NCBI GenBank assembly: GCA_963759155.1
Contig: CAVWXX010000017.1
Location: forward strand, 62,001-126,000
Direction of reading: 5' to 3'
Length of the DNA: 64,000 bases
Origin: SZUA-36 sp963759155
GTDB taxonomy: Bacteria; Pseudomonadota; Gammaproteobacteria; Xanthomonadales; SZUA-36
Within the stretch, counting starts at the first letter, position 1, and every line of letters starts with the position of its first letter. Both the position numbers and the translations under genes were made by a program. Below are positions 52,754 through 61,409 of this stretch, one piece after another. Under the pieces are notes generated by a model. The model had not been told where the DNA came from, searched no databases, and was given only the letters and a program-made list of their open reading frames with translations.

Positions 52754-53644
52754 ATGAAAAATCTAATGAAAAACATTCTGTTTTTTTCAATTATCTGGTT
52801 GATTTCCAACCCACTGTACGCTGCCGCTAATATCGCAGTCACCTGCACAGATGCAGTGAACGCTTTGTTGCCGGAAGGCAAAAGCCGTACCACTTCACCC
52901 TTCAGTTCTTCTTCGGGTGCACGTGAGATCCGTTGGAGCAGTAAAGATGGCCACCAGGGCATTTGTGCCATCGATGACCTTGGAAGGGTATTTGAAGTCA
53001 GAGTTACAAAGTTTCCACAGCAATCCGCTACGCCCTATACACTGACCTGTGAATCGAAGAGACAGCGTCGGGCAGAGTGCCCAATGAAAGGACCAGGAAC
53101 CGTCCAGCTGGAGAGACAGACCGGAAAAACACGATGTACACAGAACAATAACTGGGGTGTAAGCCAAAACACACTTTGGGTGAACAAAGGTTGTAAGGGC
53201 AGATTCAAGGTAACACCGTTACCAACCTGGACCGCGTACACGGTAACCTGCGAGTCAAAAAAGCAAAAACACGTCAACTGCCCGATTAAACCCAATGCGG
53301 TTGTTCAGTTGCATCGACAACTCAGCAGGGCCAGTTGCCGGCAAGGTGAAAGCTGGGGCCAAGGTGATGACGCGATCTGGGTGAACAAAAACTGCAAGGG
53401 CATATTTTCAGTTAAGCCCTGGAGTAGCGGGAACCCGGGCCTACACCCGACACGTGAACTGGCACGGCAAACCTGCGCCAAAAAAGCCAGGGAACATCAG
53501 TTCAGCGTCAAAAGCAATCGTGTGATTGAAACGGGCGTCAATCACATTGACGTCGAACTGAGTGCGACGAGAAGCAGTGTCAACGTTGAGTTGATGTGCC
53601 GTTTCGATGTCAATAACAGAAGCGCCAAGCTTTACAGTCATTGA
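52754..53644 (+). CDS. Secreted protein with two DUF3011 domains
   Basis: From ATG 52754 (AGGAAG just upstream) the protein has 296 residues. A signal peptide (cut near LYAAAN) precedes a cysteine-bearing N-terminal region. Two DUF3011 copies lie at about 95-152 (YTLTCESKRQRRAECP to LWVNKGCKGRFKV) and 162-220 (YTVTCESKKQKHVNCP to IWVNKNCKGIFSV). They share TCESK, RxxC and IWVNKxCKG landmarks and differ enough to be an old duplication. The C-terminal 75 residues are basic and unclassified. Function unknown. Confidence 0.85.
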   Translation: MKNLMKNILFFSIIWLISNPLYAAANIAVTCTDAVNALLPEGKSRTTSPFSSSSGAREIRWSSKDGHQGICAIDDLGRVFEVRVTKFPQQSATPYTLTCESKRQRRAECPMKGPGTVQLERQTGKTRCTQNNNWGVSQNTLWVNKGCKGRFKVTPLPTWTAYTVTCESKKQKHVNCPIKPNAVVQLHRQLSRASCRQGESWGQGDDAIWVNKNCKGIFSVKPWSSGNPGLHPTRELARQTCAKKAREHQFSVKSNRVIETGVNHIDVELSATRSSVNVELMCRFDVNNRSAKLYSH

Positions 53645-53698
53645 CCCTTCCAGAACATTGAACTATGGTAAAAATCCCTACCAAAAGGTTGAAAAAAA

Positions 53699-54166
53699 AT
53701 GATTCGTTTGAACTGTCTTATCATTGCAGCACTCCTTACCAGCATCATTGGGTCAACCCCAACTCTGGCCTCCAACTGTGGTATCAAGTTCCAACACTCC
53801 TATGAGGAAGGTGTACGGCACGGCCGCATCGATGGTTCGCAGCAGCAAAGCAATGACCCCGGGCGCCACAGGTCGCACCTCTACGAAGATCTCGATAAAG
53901 GCAGAGAGCGTGCCGAGTGCTACGTCGAAGGGTATGACATCGGCTACGGCAATGCCAATGCCGATGCCAGCAAGCCATCTTACGACGATGCGCCGGAATA
54001 TGGAACGAACGAACGGGACTACTATGAAGACGGCTGCCGCGATGGCACAGGTGACGCTCAAATGAACATGAGCATGGCTTACGAGCGTCACTCAGACATG
54101 TACGATTCGCGTTTCGAACCTTATTTCAAGCAAGGCTACGAAGCATGTTGGAGGCAATATCGCTGA
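53699..54166 (+). CDS. Secreted protein ending in the RHSDxYDxRFEPYF module
   Basis: A 155-residue protein with a signal peptide (cut near TLASN). Its C-terminal 49 residues, with DAQMNMSMAYERHSDMYDSR and FEPYF, align without gaps to the end of the protein at 48881. Short segments with the rhythm (Y/F)xxGYxxGxxD recur along its length: EEGVRHGRIDG, CYVEGYDIGYGNA, YYEDGCRDGTGD, FKQGYEACW. That suggests a repeated helical or metal-binding unit. No named family is known to me. Confidence 0.8.
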   Translation: MIRLNCLIIAALLTSIIGSTPTLASNCGIKFQHSYEEGVRHGRIDGSQQQSNDPGRHRSHLYEDLDKGRERAECYVEGYDIGYGNANADASKPSYDDAPEYGTNERDYYEDGCRDGTGDAQMNMSMAYERHSDMYDSRFEPYFKQGYEACWRQYR

Positions 54167-54168
54167 AT

Positions 54169-54912
54169 ATGCGGTTCTCTTTTAAGACCGCAATTGCTTT
54201 TCTTGTTCTATCCAGTGCTGTGGCATCACCGGCATTGGCTGAGTGGAGTTTTAGCGACAGTCCAACGCCAAACGCGTTTATTCAGACGAGTAAAACGACT
54301 CTGGAGTTGCAGTGTGATCGAATCCGTTTCGTACCTGCAGGCTATGAAGACAGCCAGGACATTGTCAACAAGCAGGGCCTGTCCATCCGCTTCATGAAAA
54401 ACGGTTCTAAGGAAGCAGGGGCCTTCCAGGCAGGCGGCACAAACGCATCAATTCATATCGTCGACAACTACCCCGTCGAGATCGTCTTCAAGAATGCAGA
54501 AGACTACGACTTTATTCAGGATCAGATTGCGGAGAATGCCACTCTCAACCTTTCCATGATCGACCGGGATGTCATCTATGGCAGTTTTGATCTGCGCGGA
54601 TCAGGCGCCGCTATCCGGTCCCTTAGGTCAGCTTGCGCCGAAGCAGCGTTTGCGGATAGCACGATGGAGGAGGTCGAAGGCATCAGCGAGCCCGACCCTG
54701 ACCTGGTGTTCGTCCGGGGATACCGCTCGGGCAATGATACCTGCATGCTTACTGGAGAAAGCGCATTCACTATCGATTTCCTGGACGACGCTGCCGACCT
54801 CGTAACCTGCCCTACGGGAGATCCCGCAGCATCGAGGCTGGTGGCAGAGACGAACGCGACCGTTGTCACCCAGACCAACAGTTTTACGTTGTACTCGGTG
54901 CCACGCCGGTAA
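54169..54912 (+). CDS. Secreted protein of unknown function
   Basis: From ATG 54169 the protein has 247 residues with a signal peptide (MRFSFKTAIAFLVLSSAVAS, cut near ALAE). An ATG at 54145, which overlaps the preceding gene, would add 8 residues. The mature part contains two weakly similar halves and several cysteines (LQCDRIRFV, LRSACAEAAF, DTCMLTG, LVTCPTGD), but I recognise no domain. Its start follows the previous stop by 2 bases, so the two are probably cotranslated. Confidence 0.75.
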   Translation: MRFSFKTAIAFLVLSSAVASPALAEWSFSDSPTPNAFIQTSKTTLELQCDRIRFVPAGYEDSQDIVNKQGLSIRFMKNGSKEAGAFQAGGTNASIHIVDNYPVEIVFKNAEDYDFIQDQIAENATLNLSMIDRDVIYGSFDLRGSGAAIRSLRSACAEAAFADSTMEEVEGISEPDPDLVFVRGYRSGNDTCMLTGESAFTIDFLDDAADLVTCPTGDPAASRLVAETNATVVTQTNSFTLYSVPRR

Positions 54913-55176
54913 TCAGTTTTTCTTCGCTGTAGGCTATGCTACCTAGCTGTTTTTAAGTAGGCAGGAAATCGTCGAAGCGGTCTATCAAGAACACAAAGAC
55001 AACCACGATGGACCTTCGCCACCTATATACCCGGGCTTGCTAAAGCAGACTTATCATGAGCGTCACTATTGATTTTCCTTGTTCTGACACCTTATGTTGA
55101 GTTATTAATATAGAAGTGCGTGAAATGGGGGGCACCATAAACACAAACGATTCTCAACCTTAAAGAGGAAGTAATA

Positions 55177-55458
55177 ATGGAAGAACAAATTGGCACAGGA
55201 ATTGGAATTGCTATCGCATTATTGATCTGGGCCGTTTTCGGTGCAGTCATAGGATTGATCGCCAGCAAAATCGTCAACGGGACCGGACTGGGTCTGGGCA
55301 TGGACATTGTGCTGGGCATCGTTGGCGCGGTTGTCGGTGGTTGGTTATTCCAGGCGTTGGGGATTTCGATTGGATCCGAAGTTATTAGCGCCTTTATCGC
55401 TGCCGTGATCGGTGCTGTCCTCGTCCTGGTGGTGGTCAAACTGGTCCGGAAAGTCTGA
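55177..55458 (+). CDS. GlsB/YeaQ/YmgE-family stress-response membrane protein
   Basis: A 93-residue glycine-rich membrane protein with three hydrophobic segments. GAVIGLIASKIVNGTGLGLGMDIVLGIVGAVVGGWLF is the classic transglycosylase-associated/GlsB pattern. AAGAGGAAG precedes the ATG. Family members are often induced by envelope or acid stress. The 264-base gap before it (54913-55176) shows no gene. Confidence 0.92.
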   Translation: MEEQIGTGIGIAIALLIWAVFGAVIGLIASKIVNGTGLGLGMDIVLGIVGAVVGGWLFQALGISIGSEVISAFIAAVIGAVLVLVVVKLVRKV

Positions 55459-55462
55459 ATAC

Positions 55463-55501
55463 AGCGGGTAGGGGCATGTCTGTCACGCGCCCCTACCCGC
55501 T
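55463..55501 (+). terminator. Intrinsic terminator-like hairpin after the YeaQ-family gene
   Basis: A perfect 13-bp stem, AGCGGGTAGGGGC with GCCCCTACCCGCT, around a 13-base loop, followed by CTTTAG. The stem begins 4 bases after the stop codon. Confidence 0.8.
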
Positions 55502-55574
55502 CTTTAGATAAATAAAACGTAAGCTTGCGCCAAACCTTGATTGCACAGCGGGTTGGACGTTATCTGCTTAACAA

Positions 55575-56462
55575 CTACCTCAGGTGTTCGTTGAAAAACG
55601 CGACCATGCGCTTCCAGGCCAGTTGAGCGGCTTCATCGTTGTACCTGGGTGTAGAGTAATTATGGAAGCCGTGCCGTGTACCCGGATAAGTGTGCATTTC
55701 GTATGTCACACCATTGGCCTTTAACGCTGATTCGTATTCCGACCGCATCGCGTTGACACGTTTATCATCTTCGGCGTAGTGGACCTGTATCGCTGCCCTG
55801 ATATCTTTAACTTTGTCCGTAGCGGCAGCACTACCGTAAAACGGTGCCCCGGCGTTGAGTTCGTCACCAAGCTCCGTCGCGAGGAAGTTCGTGGTGCCGC
55901 CTCCCCAGCAAAAACCTGTCGCACCGAGCTTGCCATTCGACAACTCGTGGGATTTGACGTAGCGGGCGCTGTTAACCATATCCTGACGTAACTTTGCCTG
56001 GTCGAGCGTGCGTTGCATGGCGCGGCCATCGTCGTCATTGCCGGGATAGCCGCCAATCGGCGCCAGTCCATCTGGCGCCAGTGCGAGAAACCCGGCAACG
56101 GCGAACCGCCGCGCAACGTCCCTCACATAGGGGTTCAGACCACGGTTCTCGTGCATGACCAACACAGCCGGAAACGGCCCTTCACCCACCGGTGTGACCA
56201 GGTAACCACGCATTTGTCCCGAGGTACCGCCTGGCGATGGATAATCCACCCAGTTTGCTTTGATTCGCTCATCAGTGAACTGGATTTCCTGTGCGTCGGC
56301 GTAATTTGGTATCAGAGCCTGCGCCATAGCGACGGCCGACGCACCAGCGATCGACAGTTGCCCGGCGCGCCTTAGGAAATCGCGTCTATCCATATTCCCA
56401 TGGCAGTACTCGTCATACAATTCGAAAACCTGGTCGTCAATTTCATGTTGTTTCATATTCAT
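55575..56462 (-). CDS. Tat-exported dienelactone hydrolase-family protein
   Basis: A 295-residue alpha/beta hydrolase. A twin-arginine signal (MDRRDFLRRAGQLSIAGASA, residues 20-39) lies after a short N-terminal segment, indicating folded export. The catalytic cysteine is in GATGFCWGGGTTNFL, the acid in QVHYAEDDKRVNAMRS and the histidine in TYPGTRHGFHNYS. VLVMHENRGLNPYVRDVARR is typical of the family. The natural substrate is unknown. Confidence 0.9.
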   Translation of the reverse strand: MNMKQHEIDDQVFELYDEYCHGNMDRRDFLRRAGQLSIAGASAVAMAQALIPNYADAQEIQFTDERIKANWVDYPSPGGTSGQMRGYLVTPVGEGPFPAVLVMHENRGLNPYVRDVARRFAVAGFLALAPDGLAPIGGYPGNDDDGRAMQRTLDQAKLRQDMVNSARYVKSHELSNGKLGATGFCWGGGTTNFLATELGDELNAGAPFYGSAAATDKVKDIRAAIQVHYAEDDKRVNAMRSEYESALKANGVTYEMHTYPGTRHGFHNYSTPRYNDEAAQLAWKRMVAFFNEHLR

Positions 56463-56707
56463 TTACCTGATTAAGCTGGCAAGAGATTAGCACACACCTT
56501 GTGACAGAACTAACACCTGCCCGTAACGGTGGCTGGTATCTTGTCGTTTGGCCTGTTTTTCTTCGTGATGACTCATCCCGGGGTTGGCATTGAAAAGGAA
56601 GCATATTGACAAAATATCAGTTATTCCGACCACCCTCATCAGGTAACATCATCCTATGCTTACCAATTCCAGAATTTTTCCCAGTCATCTGATTTCGCAG
56701 TCATTGT

Positions 56708-57520
56708 GTGCCTGGTTGTTGGCGGATACGTCACCTCAGCCCATGGCTGGGGGCGGGATGGGCATACAGCCATCGGCATCATGGCTGTCAACCAGTTACG
56801 GCAGAAGCCTTGCAGGGACTTGAGAGCTTTGTAAACCCTTTAACCCAGGAGGCCATGGCTGAGGCTTGCAACTGGCCCGATGTCATACGCGATCAGGAGG
56901 AATACGAATGGAGCGGCCCGCTGCACTATATCAACATTCCACGCGGTAATGAGGTCTATACCCAGCCCCGGGATTGTCCTGAGCGTAGCGTCCCTGCGGG
57001 ACAGCCTGCACGCCATTGTGCGACAGAAGCCATCAAATACTACGCTGCGGAATTGAGCAGGCCGAAGGCAAGCAAAGTTGAGCGCTGGCAGTCATTTGCC
57101 TGGCTCTGTCACCTGGTGGCCGATTTGCATCAACCCATGCACGCCGGGTTTGCTGATGACCGCGGCGGCAACAACTTCAACATTGTCTTTAACGACGAGC
57201 AGATGAACCTGCATTATTTTTGGGACACCGCAGTTATCAAGCAACAAGCCGGTGGCTGGCAGTATCTCGTTGGCCAGCTAGGTCCGTTCCCACCTGTTCT
57301 GGCCGGTTCGAACTGGTCACCTGTACGAGTGAATGCCTGGACAGATGAGTCGCACAAATTGGCCAAAGATAAAGCCTACCCAACTGTCAAAAGGATAAAT
57401 GAAGCCTTCGCGTTTCAAAGCTGGGAATTGATTCAGGAACAGCTTCGCGTGTCCGCTTCCCGCCTGGCAGTGATACTCAATGCTGAATTACAGAAGGTGG
57501 ATCAAAAGCAACCCGATTAG
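56708..57520 (+). CDS. S1/P1-type nuclease, 5' end frameshifted
   Basis: From TAEALQGLESFVNPL onward (about residue 31) this frame encodes an S1/P1 zinc nuclease: NWPDVIRDQEEYEWSGPLHYIN, WLCHLVADLHQPMHAGFADDRGGN and NLHYFWDTAVI contain the trinuclear zinc ligands. The mature N-terminus, AHGWGRDGHTAIGIMAVNQLR, is encoded in a different frame at about 56740-56803, and the signal-peptide start (ATG 56656) in a third. Both changes fit single-base deletions near 56725 and 56803. The nominal GTG start is therefore an artefact, and the gene is either a pseudogene or misassembled. Confidence 0.8.
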   Translation: MPGCWRIRHLSPWLGAGWAYSHRHHGCQPVTAEALQGLESFVNPLTQEAMAEACNWPDVIRDQEEYEWSGPLHYINIPRGNEVYTQPRDCPERSVPAGQPARHCATEAIKYYAAELSRPKASKVERWQSFAWLCHLVADLHQPMHAGFADDRGGNNFNIVFNDEQMNLHYFWDTAVIKQQAGGWQYLVGQLGPFPPVLAGSNWSPVRVNAWTDESHKLAKDKAYPTVKRINEAFAFQSWELIQEQLRVSASRLAVILNAELQKVDQKQPD

Positions 57521-57553
57521 GGCAACTTCAGGCTGGAATGAATCGACTGAAAT

Positions 57554-59206
57554 TTAAAGATCGCGTGCAACCCTGAACCCTATCACCGGCCCATGGCTGT
57601 CAGCGCTGACAGGAAACCTGTAGGCTGCGCGACCTTGCTCGGGTGCACTGGCCCAATAGCCGCCACGCACTACCCGGCGCTTGCAACCAGGGTTAAACCA
57701 GGCGGAACCATCGGTCGGTGCCTGTACATAATTCTCGTGCCAGCAGTCCGCCATCCATTCGCTGACATTTCCGGCGATATCATAAACACCCATCGGGTGC
57801 ATCAGAACTTCACTTCTGAGTGAACCGGCCGGTGCCGGCCCCCAATGCCCGTCACCATACTTTTTGAAATAGGTAGACCACTGACGCTTACTTGCTGATT
57901 TGTCACGCTCACCCGTCAGGTTTTCTACCACTTCAGAAGGTGAGTCATCGCCCCACCAGTAAGCTCCGTTGTTGCCTGCTCTGGCCACGTATTCATATTC
58001 AGCCTCGGATGGCAGCCGGTAGGCCTTTCCTGTTTCCAGCCCCAACCACTGCACATAGGCCTGTGCATCATAGGCATTTACGTGTAAAACCGGCATATCC
58101 AGGCTGGCCTTCTTACCAACGTAGTCATGCTTCCAGCTGATTCCATTACGCCTGGATAATCTCCCGGCTGCTTCGTCATAGATACTTGAGCTACCGCTGA
58201 CCTCCGCAGCAGTTCGATAACCCGTGCGTGTAACAAACAGCTTGAACTCTTCAACCGTCACCTCTCTCACACCCAGGCCAAACCCGCGTTTGATAATGAC
58301 CCGGTGTTGTGGCTCTTCGTGATCGCTTGATTTATCAGAGCGCCCGTTTGAACCCATCAGGAAACTACCGGCATCGACAATAACGATTTCTGGCGCCTTA
58401 CCACCCGATTGCAGCCCATCAGTTATCACCTGCCCCGGCTCGAACCCGCCGTAAAAACGGGCCTCATCAAGTCTTGCCAGCAGGATCTGAATTTTTGTTT
58501 CATAACCACCGAGAGCCATCATGTCGATAATGCCGAAATCAGCCAGGGTAAAATTACCGGCGCTCATCGCATCCATGACTTTTTGTTCCAGCTCAATGGC
58601 TCTTTCGCGCTTGAACTCGGACACTTGAAAACGAGCGTCCTCAATTGGTTTTTGGTCATCACTCACTTTTGATGCTTCGGACAGCCATGCTTCAGCTGTT
58701 TCAAAATCCATGTCACGGGCGACGTCCAGGGCTCGTTCAATCAGTGTGCTCTGAACCTTTTCCAAGCCTTTACGGGCTGACTCACTGTTGGGATTTACCT
58801 CCAATGCCCGGCTGTAGAAGAACAGCGCGCTGCTATTATCAGGCGCTATGACCTGACCCGACAGGAGGGCCTTTTCACCCGCCTTGACCATGTCATCGGC
58901 TGCTTTCAGGGATTGCAGCCGTGCCTTCGCATCAGTCAGACCGGCCAGGCCCGGATCTATGGATTGAATAAACGGTAACAATGATTCAGCTTCATCAATC
59001 GAACCAGCGTCCATCAGTTCGTTGACCTGGTTCAACACGTCGGCCAACAGCGCATTCAACTGCGCAGCCACCTTGCGATTACCGGGGTTTGCTGCCAGCT
59101 TCGACAGCAGGTCCTGCAGTTGTTGATTCTGCTCTTCATCGGGCAACGCCAGCTCATTCATGCCCGGCGAGACAGGCGTCGCAGCGCTGGGCATACGCAA
59201 ATCCAT
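57554..59206 (-). CDS. Formylglycine-generating-enzyme-like (SUMF1) domain protein
   Basis: The 550-codon frame has a helical, TPR-like N-terminal half (about 20-280) and a C-terminal FGE-sulfatase domain. That domain contains FLMGSNGRSDKSSDHEEP, YRLPSEAEYEYVARAGN, YDIAGNVSEWMADCW, RRVVRGGYWASAPEQGRAAY and GFRVARDL. The last motifs have no visible catalytic cysteine pair of true sulfatase activators, so it is more likely a binding or regulatory member. The first start in frame, 59206, has no ribosome site. A signal peptide lies upstream in another frame (59256-59378). Confidence 0.85.
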   Translation of the reverse strand: MDLRMPSAATPVSPGMNELALPDEEQNQQLQDLLSKLAANPGNRKVAAQLNALLADVLNQVNELMDAGSIDEAESLLPFIQSIDPGLAGLTDAKARLQSLKAADDMVKAGEKALLSGQVIAPDNSSALFFYSRALEVNPNSESARKGLEKVQSTLIERALDVARDMDFETAEAWLSEASKVSDDQKPIEDARFQVSEFKRERAIELEQKVMDAMSAGNFTLADFGIIDMMALGGYETKIQILLARLDEARFYGGFEPGQVITDGLQSGGKAPEIVIVDAGSFLMGSNGRSDKSSDHEEPQHRVIIKRGFGLGVREVTVEEFKLFVTRTGYRTAAEVSGSSSIYDEAAGRLSRRNGISWKHDYVGKKASLDMPVLHVNAYDAQAYVQWLGLETGKAYRLPSEAEYEYVARAGNNGAYWWGDDSPSEVVENLTGERDKSASKRQWSTYFKKYGDGHWGPAPAGSLRSEVLMHPMGVYDIAGNVSEWMADCWHENYVQAPTDGSAWFNPGCKRRVVRGGYWASAPEQGRAAYRFPVSADSHGPVIGFRVARDL

Positions 59207-59255
59207 CTCCCAGTCATCAGTGCTACTCTCACCTAATCGCTCAATCCTGCGGCTC

Positions 59256-59378
59256 TCATTGGAATCTGCTATCCTGGCTATCCGAATCCTGTTGCGCCTG
59301 TAAATGCGACGCGCACACTAACGCGCTGATTAAAATCAGCAGTATCGAGTATTTAAGGAGTTTATTACTGGCAAACAT
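59256..59378 (-). pseudogene. Signal-peptide fragment of the FGE-like gene, split off by a frameshift
   Basis: ATG 59378 follows AAGGGA and encodes a signal peptide of about 28 residues (MFASNKLLKYSILLILISAL, cut near HLQAQ), then stops at 59256. One base out of this frame the sequence reads DSNESRRIERLGESSTDDW and joins the FGE-like gene in its own frame. The junction lies in the repeat GGATAGCCAGGATAGC near 59265-59285, a plausible slippage site. Confidence 0.6.
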
Positions 59379-59559
59379 GCAATTTCCCTTGCCTGACGCC
59401 TCCATCATGTTATGGTTTCTGCAACGGAATCAGCGGGCCCGCGCGCTGCATGCAACCTTAACCCAGAAGACTGTTGACGACAAGAATAAGAAAACGCAAT
59501 AAAATCCCGAATTAACAATCAATAACCATAAGTTTAAAAAGCGCATTATCACACCCTGA

Positions 59560-60705
59560 ATGAAGAATCAAAGCGAAGTAAATAGGGCGCTCAAGGCCGC
59601 CGATCAACCTATCATGGTTGAATCAGCACAGCAACTTGAGCAAACCGTCGAGAACCTGATGCAGTGCGATGTCATAGGCATCGATACAGAGTTTGTACGT
59701 GAGAGAACCTGGCGCGCCGACCTGGGTTTAATACAAATATCGGATGGCAAAGAGGTCTGGCTGGTTGACCCACTGCAGACCGGTTCGCTGGAGCCGCTAG
59801 CGGTCCTGTTAAAAGACCAGTCAACCGTAAAGATACTGCATGCCCCCTCCGAGGACCTTGATGTTCTTTTTTACAATACAGGTGCCGTTCCAGACCCACT
59901 TTTTGATACGCAGATCGCCTGCGCCATGCTCGGCCAGCCACTGCAGATGGGTTACCACTCGACCGTCGAATGGCTGCTTGATATCGCCATCGATAAAGGC
60001 GAAACACGCTCAAACTGGTGTCACCGTCCCTTACGGCCTGCTCAGATCAAATACGCCGCACTGGATGTATGCCTTCTGCCAATGATGTACCGTCAGCTAC
60101 TGGGCCGGCTACAAGGCCTGAACAGGGAAACCTGGCTGGCCGAAGACTGTGCAAGGTTGTTGACCAAGGCTGAGACCCCGCCAGATCCGGAACAATCATG
60201 GAAGCGCTTAAACGGCCATGGCCGGCTTGATGGCACATCACTGGCGATACTGCAGTCGCTTGCCCTGTGGCGTGACCAGCAGGCAGAAAATCGTAACCTG
60301 GCCCGTGGCTTTGTCATCAAAGACAATGCGCTGATGACGATAGCCAATAAAAAGCCACTGAGTTTGAGCGCGCTTTCCGAACTTGATATCTGGCACCCGA
60401 AAGCCATTCAACGTTACGGGCCCAATCTGATTGCACAGGTTGATCAAGTACTTCAGGAAGGCCTGAGTGCACCAATACCTGACTCGCTCAAGCCGGAACA
60501 CCGCAAATTAATGGCAGACATGAGAAAGCTGGTACAGCAAAAAGCAACTGAGCTATCGGTGGACCCTGCCCTGCTCGCCTCCAGACGTGAACTGGAGAGC
60601 CTGATCCTGTCGTCTGAAGATGAACCACTACCTGAGCGGTTTCTTGGTTGGCGCAAAAGCATCATCACAGATGATTTAATTGAATTAAAGGAAGCGTTTG
60701 AATGA
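59560..60705 (+). CDS. rnd: Ribonuclease D
   Basis: A 381-residue DEDD-family 3'-5' exoribonuclease that trims tRNA precursors. Exo motifs are GIDTEFVRERTWRADLGLIQ (I), ILHAPSEDLDVLFYN (II) and YAALDVCLLP (III), followed by an HRDC domain (about 215-295, LAILQSLALWRDQQAENRN). The start could be ATG 59560 or the more family-like ATG 59614. The stop overlaps the next gene (ATGA). Confidence 0.94.
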   Translation: MKNQSEVNRALKAADQPIMVESAQQLEQTVENLMQCDVIGIDTEFVRERTWRADLGLIQISDGKEVWLVDPLQTGSLEPLAVLLKDQSTVKILHAPSEDLDVLFYNTGAVPDPLFDTQIACAMLGQPLQMGYHSTVEWLLDIAIDKGETRSNWCHRPLRPAQIKYAALDVCLLPMMYRQLLGRLQGLNRETWLAEDCARLLTKAETPPDPEQSWKRLNGHGRLDGTSLAILQSLALWRDQQAENRNLARGFVIKDNALMTIANKKPLSLSALSELDIWHPKAIQRYGPNLIAQVDQVLQEGLSAPIPDSLKPEHRKLMADMRKLVQQKATELSVDPALLASRRELESLILSSEDEPLPERFLGWRKSIITDDLIELKEAFE

Positions 60706-61409
60706 AAAACAGCCTCCCCTTCCACCATGTCCTTCCACTGGCTCTGGCCCTGATGGGCATGGTGTTTTCCGGCAGTACCTTCGCGCAGGGTTTACCCGCC
60801 ACCGATCTTTGGCTTGCAAAGATTGAAAATGGCATACCAGGTGACCCGGTCAAAATCAGCCAGCGTAAAGGCTACAACAATCAGCCCCACTTTTCCGACG
60901 ACGGATCTGTTATTTATTACACCCGTGAGGTGCCAGGTGATACCGGGGCACAGACGGATATCGCGGCCTATGACACAAATACGTCAAAAACAAGGATGGT
61001 GAATAGTACGCCGGAAAGCGAATATTCACCCACGCCCATACCCGGTCGCAATGAGGTATCCGTTATCCGGGCTGATTTGAATCAGAAGCAGTATCTGTAC
61101 GCTATCAATATTGCCTCCGGAAACATGGAACTGCTGTTACCGGATGTGGAACCGGTTGGATACCACGTCTGGGTGAATGAACGGGAGGTCGCCATGTTTA
61201 TTCTCGGTGACAGTTTCACATTGCAAACCGCCAGGCTTGGAACGCCGGGTACGACACAGATTGCCGACAATATCGGGCGCAGCCTGCGAAAGCACCCCGA
61301 ATCCGGTGAAATACTGTTTGTAGACAAAAACTCCGAGCCATGGAAGATTGCCGCGTTTAACCCTGAAACGGCAGCCACGCGGATGGTTATGCCGCTTGTT
61401 TCCCGGTAA
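60702..61409 (+). CDS. Secreted propeller-like (WD40/PD40-type) protein, truncated by a frameshift
   Basis: The 235-codon frame starts with a signal peptide (cut near TFAQG) and carries beta-propeller-like repeats: NQPHFSDDGSVIYYTRE, EYSPTPIPGRNEVSVIR, GEILFVDKNSEPWKIA. It stops after MPLVSR, while the neighbouring frame continues naturally as LFPGNEDFTIDADGTYW. The intact protein would have about 298 residues. It overlaps rnd by 4 bases. Function unknown; similar TolB-like repeats bind proteins or sugars. Confidence 0.75.
   Translation: MKNSLPFHHVLPLALALMGMVFSGSTFAQGLPATDLWLAKIENGIPGDPVKISQRKGYNNQPHFSDDGSVIYYTREVPGDTGAQTDIAAYDTNTSKTRMVNSTPESEYSPTPIPGRNEVSVIRADLNQKQYLYAINIASGNMELLLPDVEPVGYHVWVNEREVAMFILGDSFTLQTARLGTPGTTQIADNIGRSLRKHPESGEILFVDKNSEPWKIAAFNPETAATRMVMPLVSR

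Noticed and set aside
48318..57520. Prophage or integrative element at tRNA-Leu
   Set aside because: No integrase, structural phage gene or duplicated tRNA end could be found; only composition and gene content hint at transfer.
59089..59502. Plus-strand frame of 137 codons opposite the FGE-like gene start
   Set aside because: It runs antisense to the signal-peptide and body sequence of the FGE-like gene and has no signature of its own.
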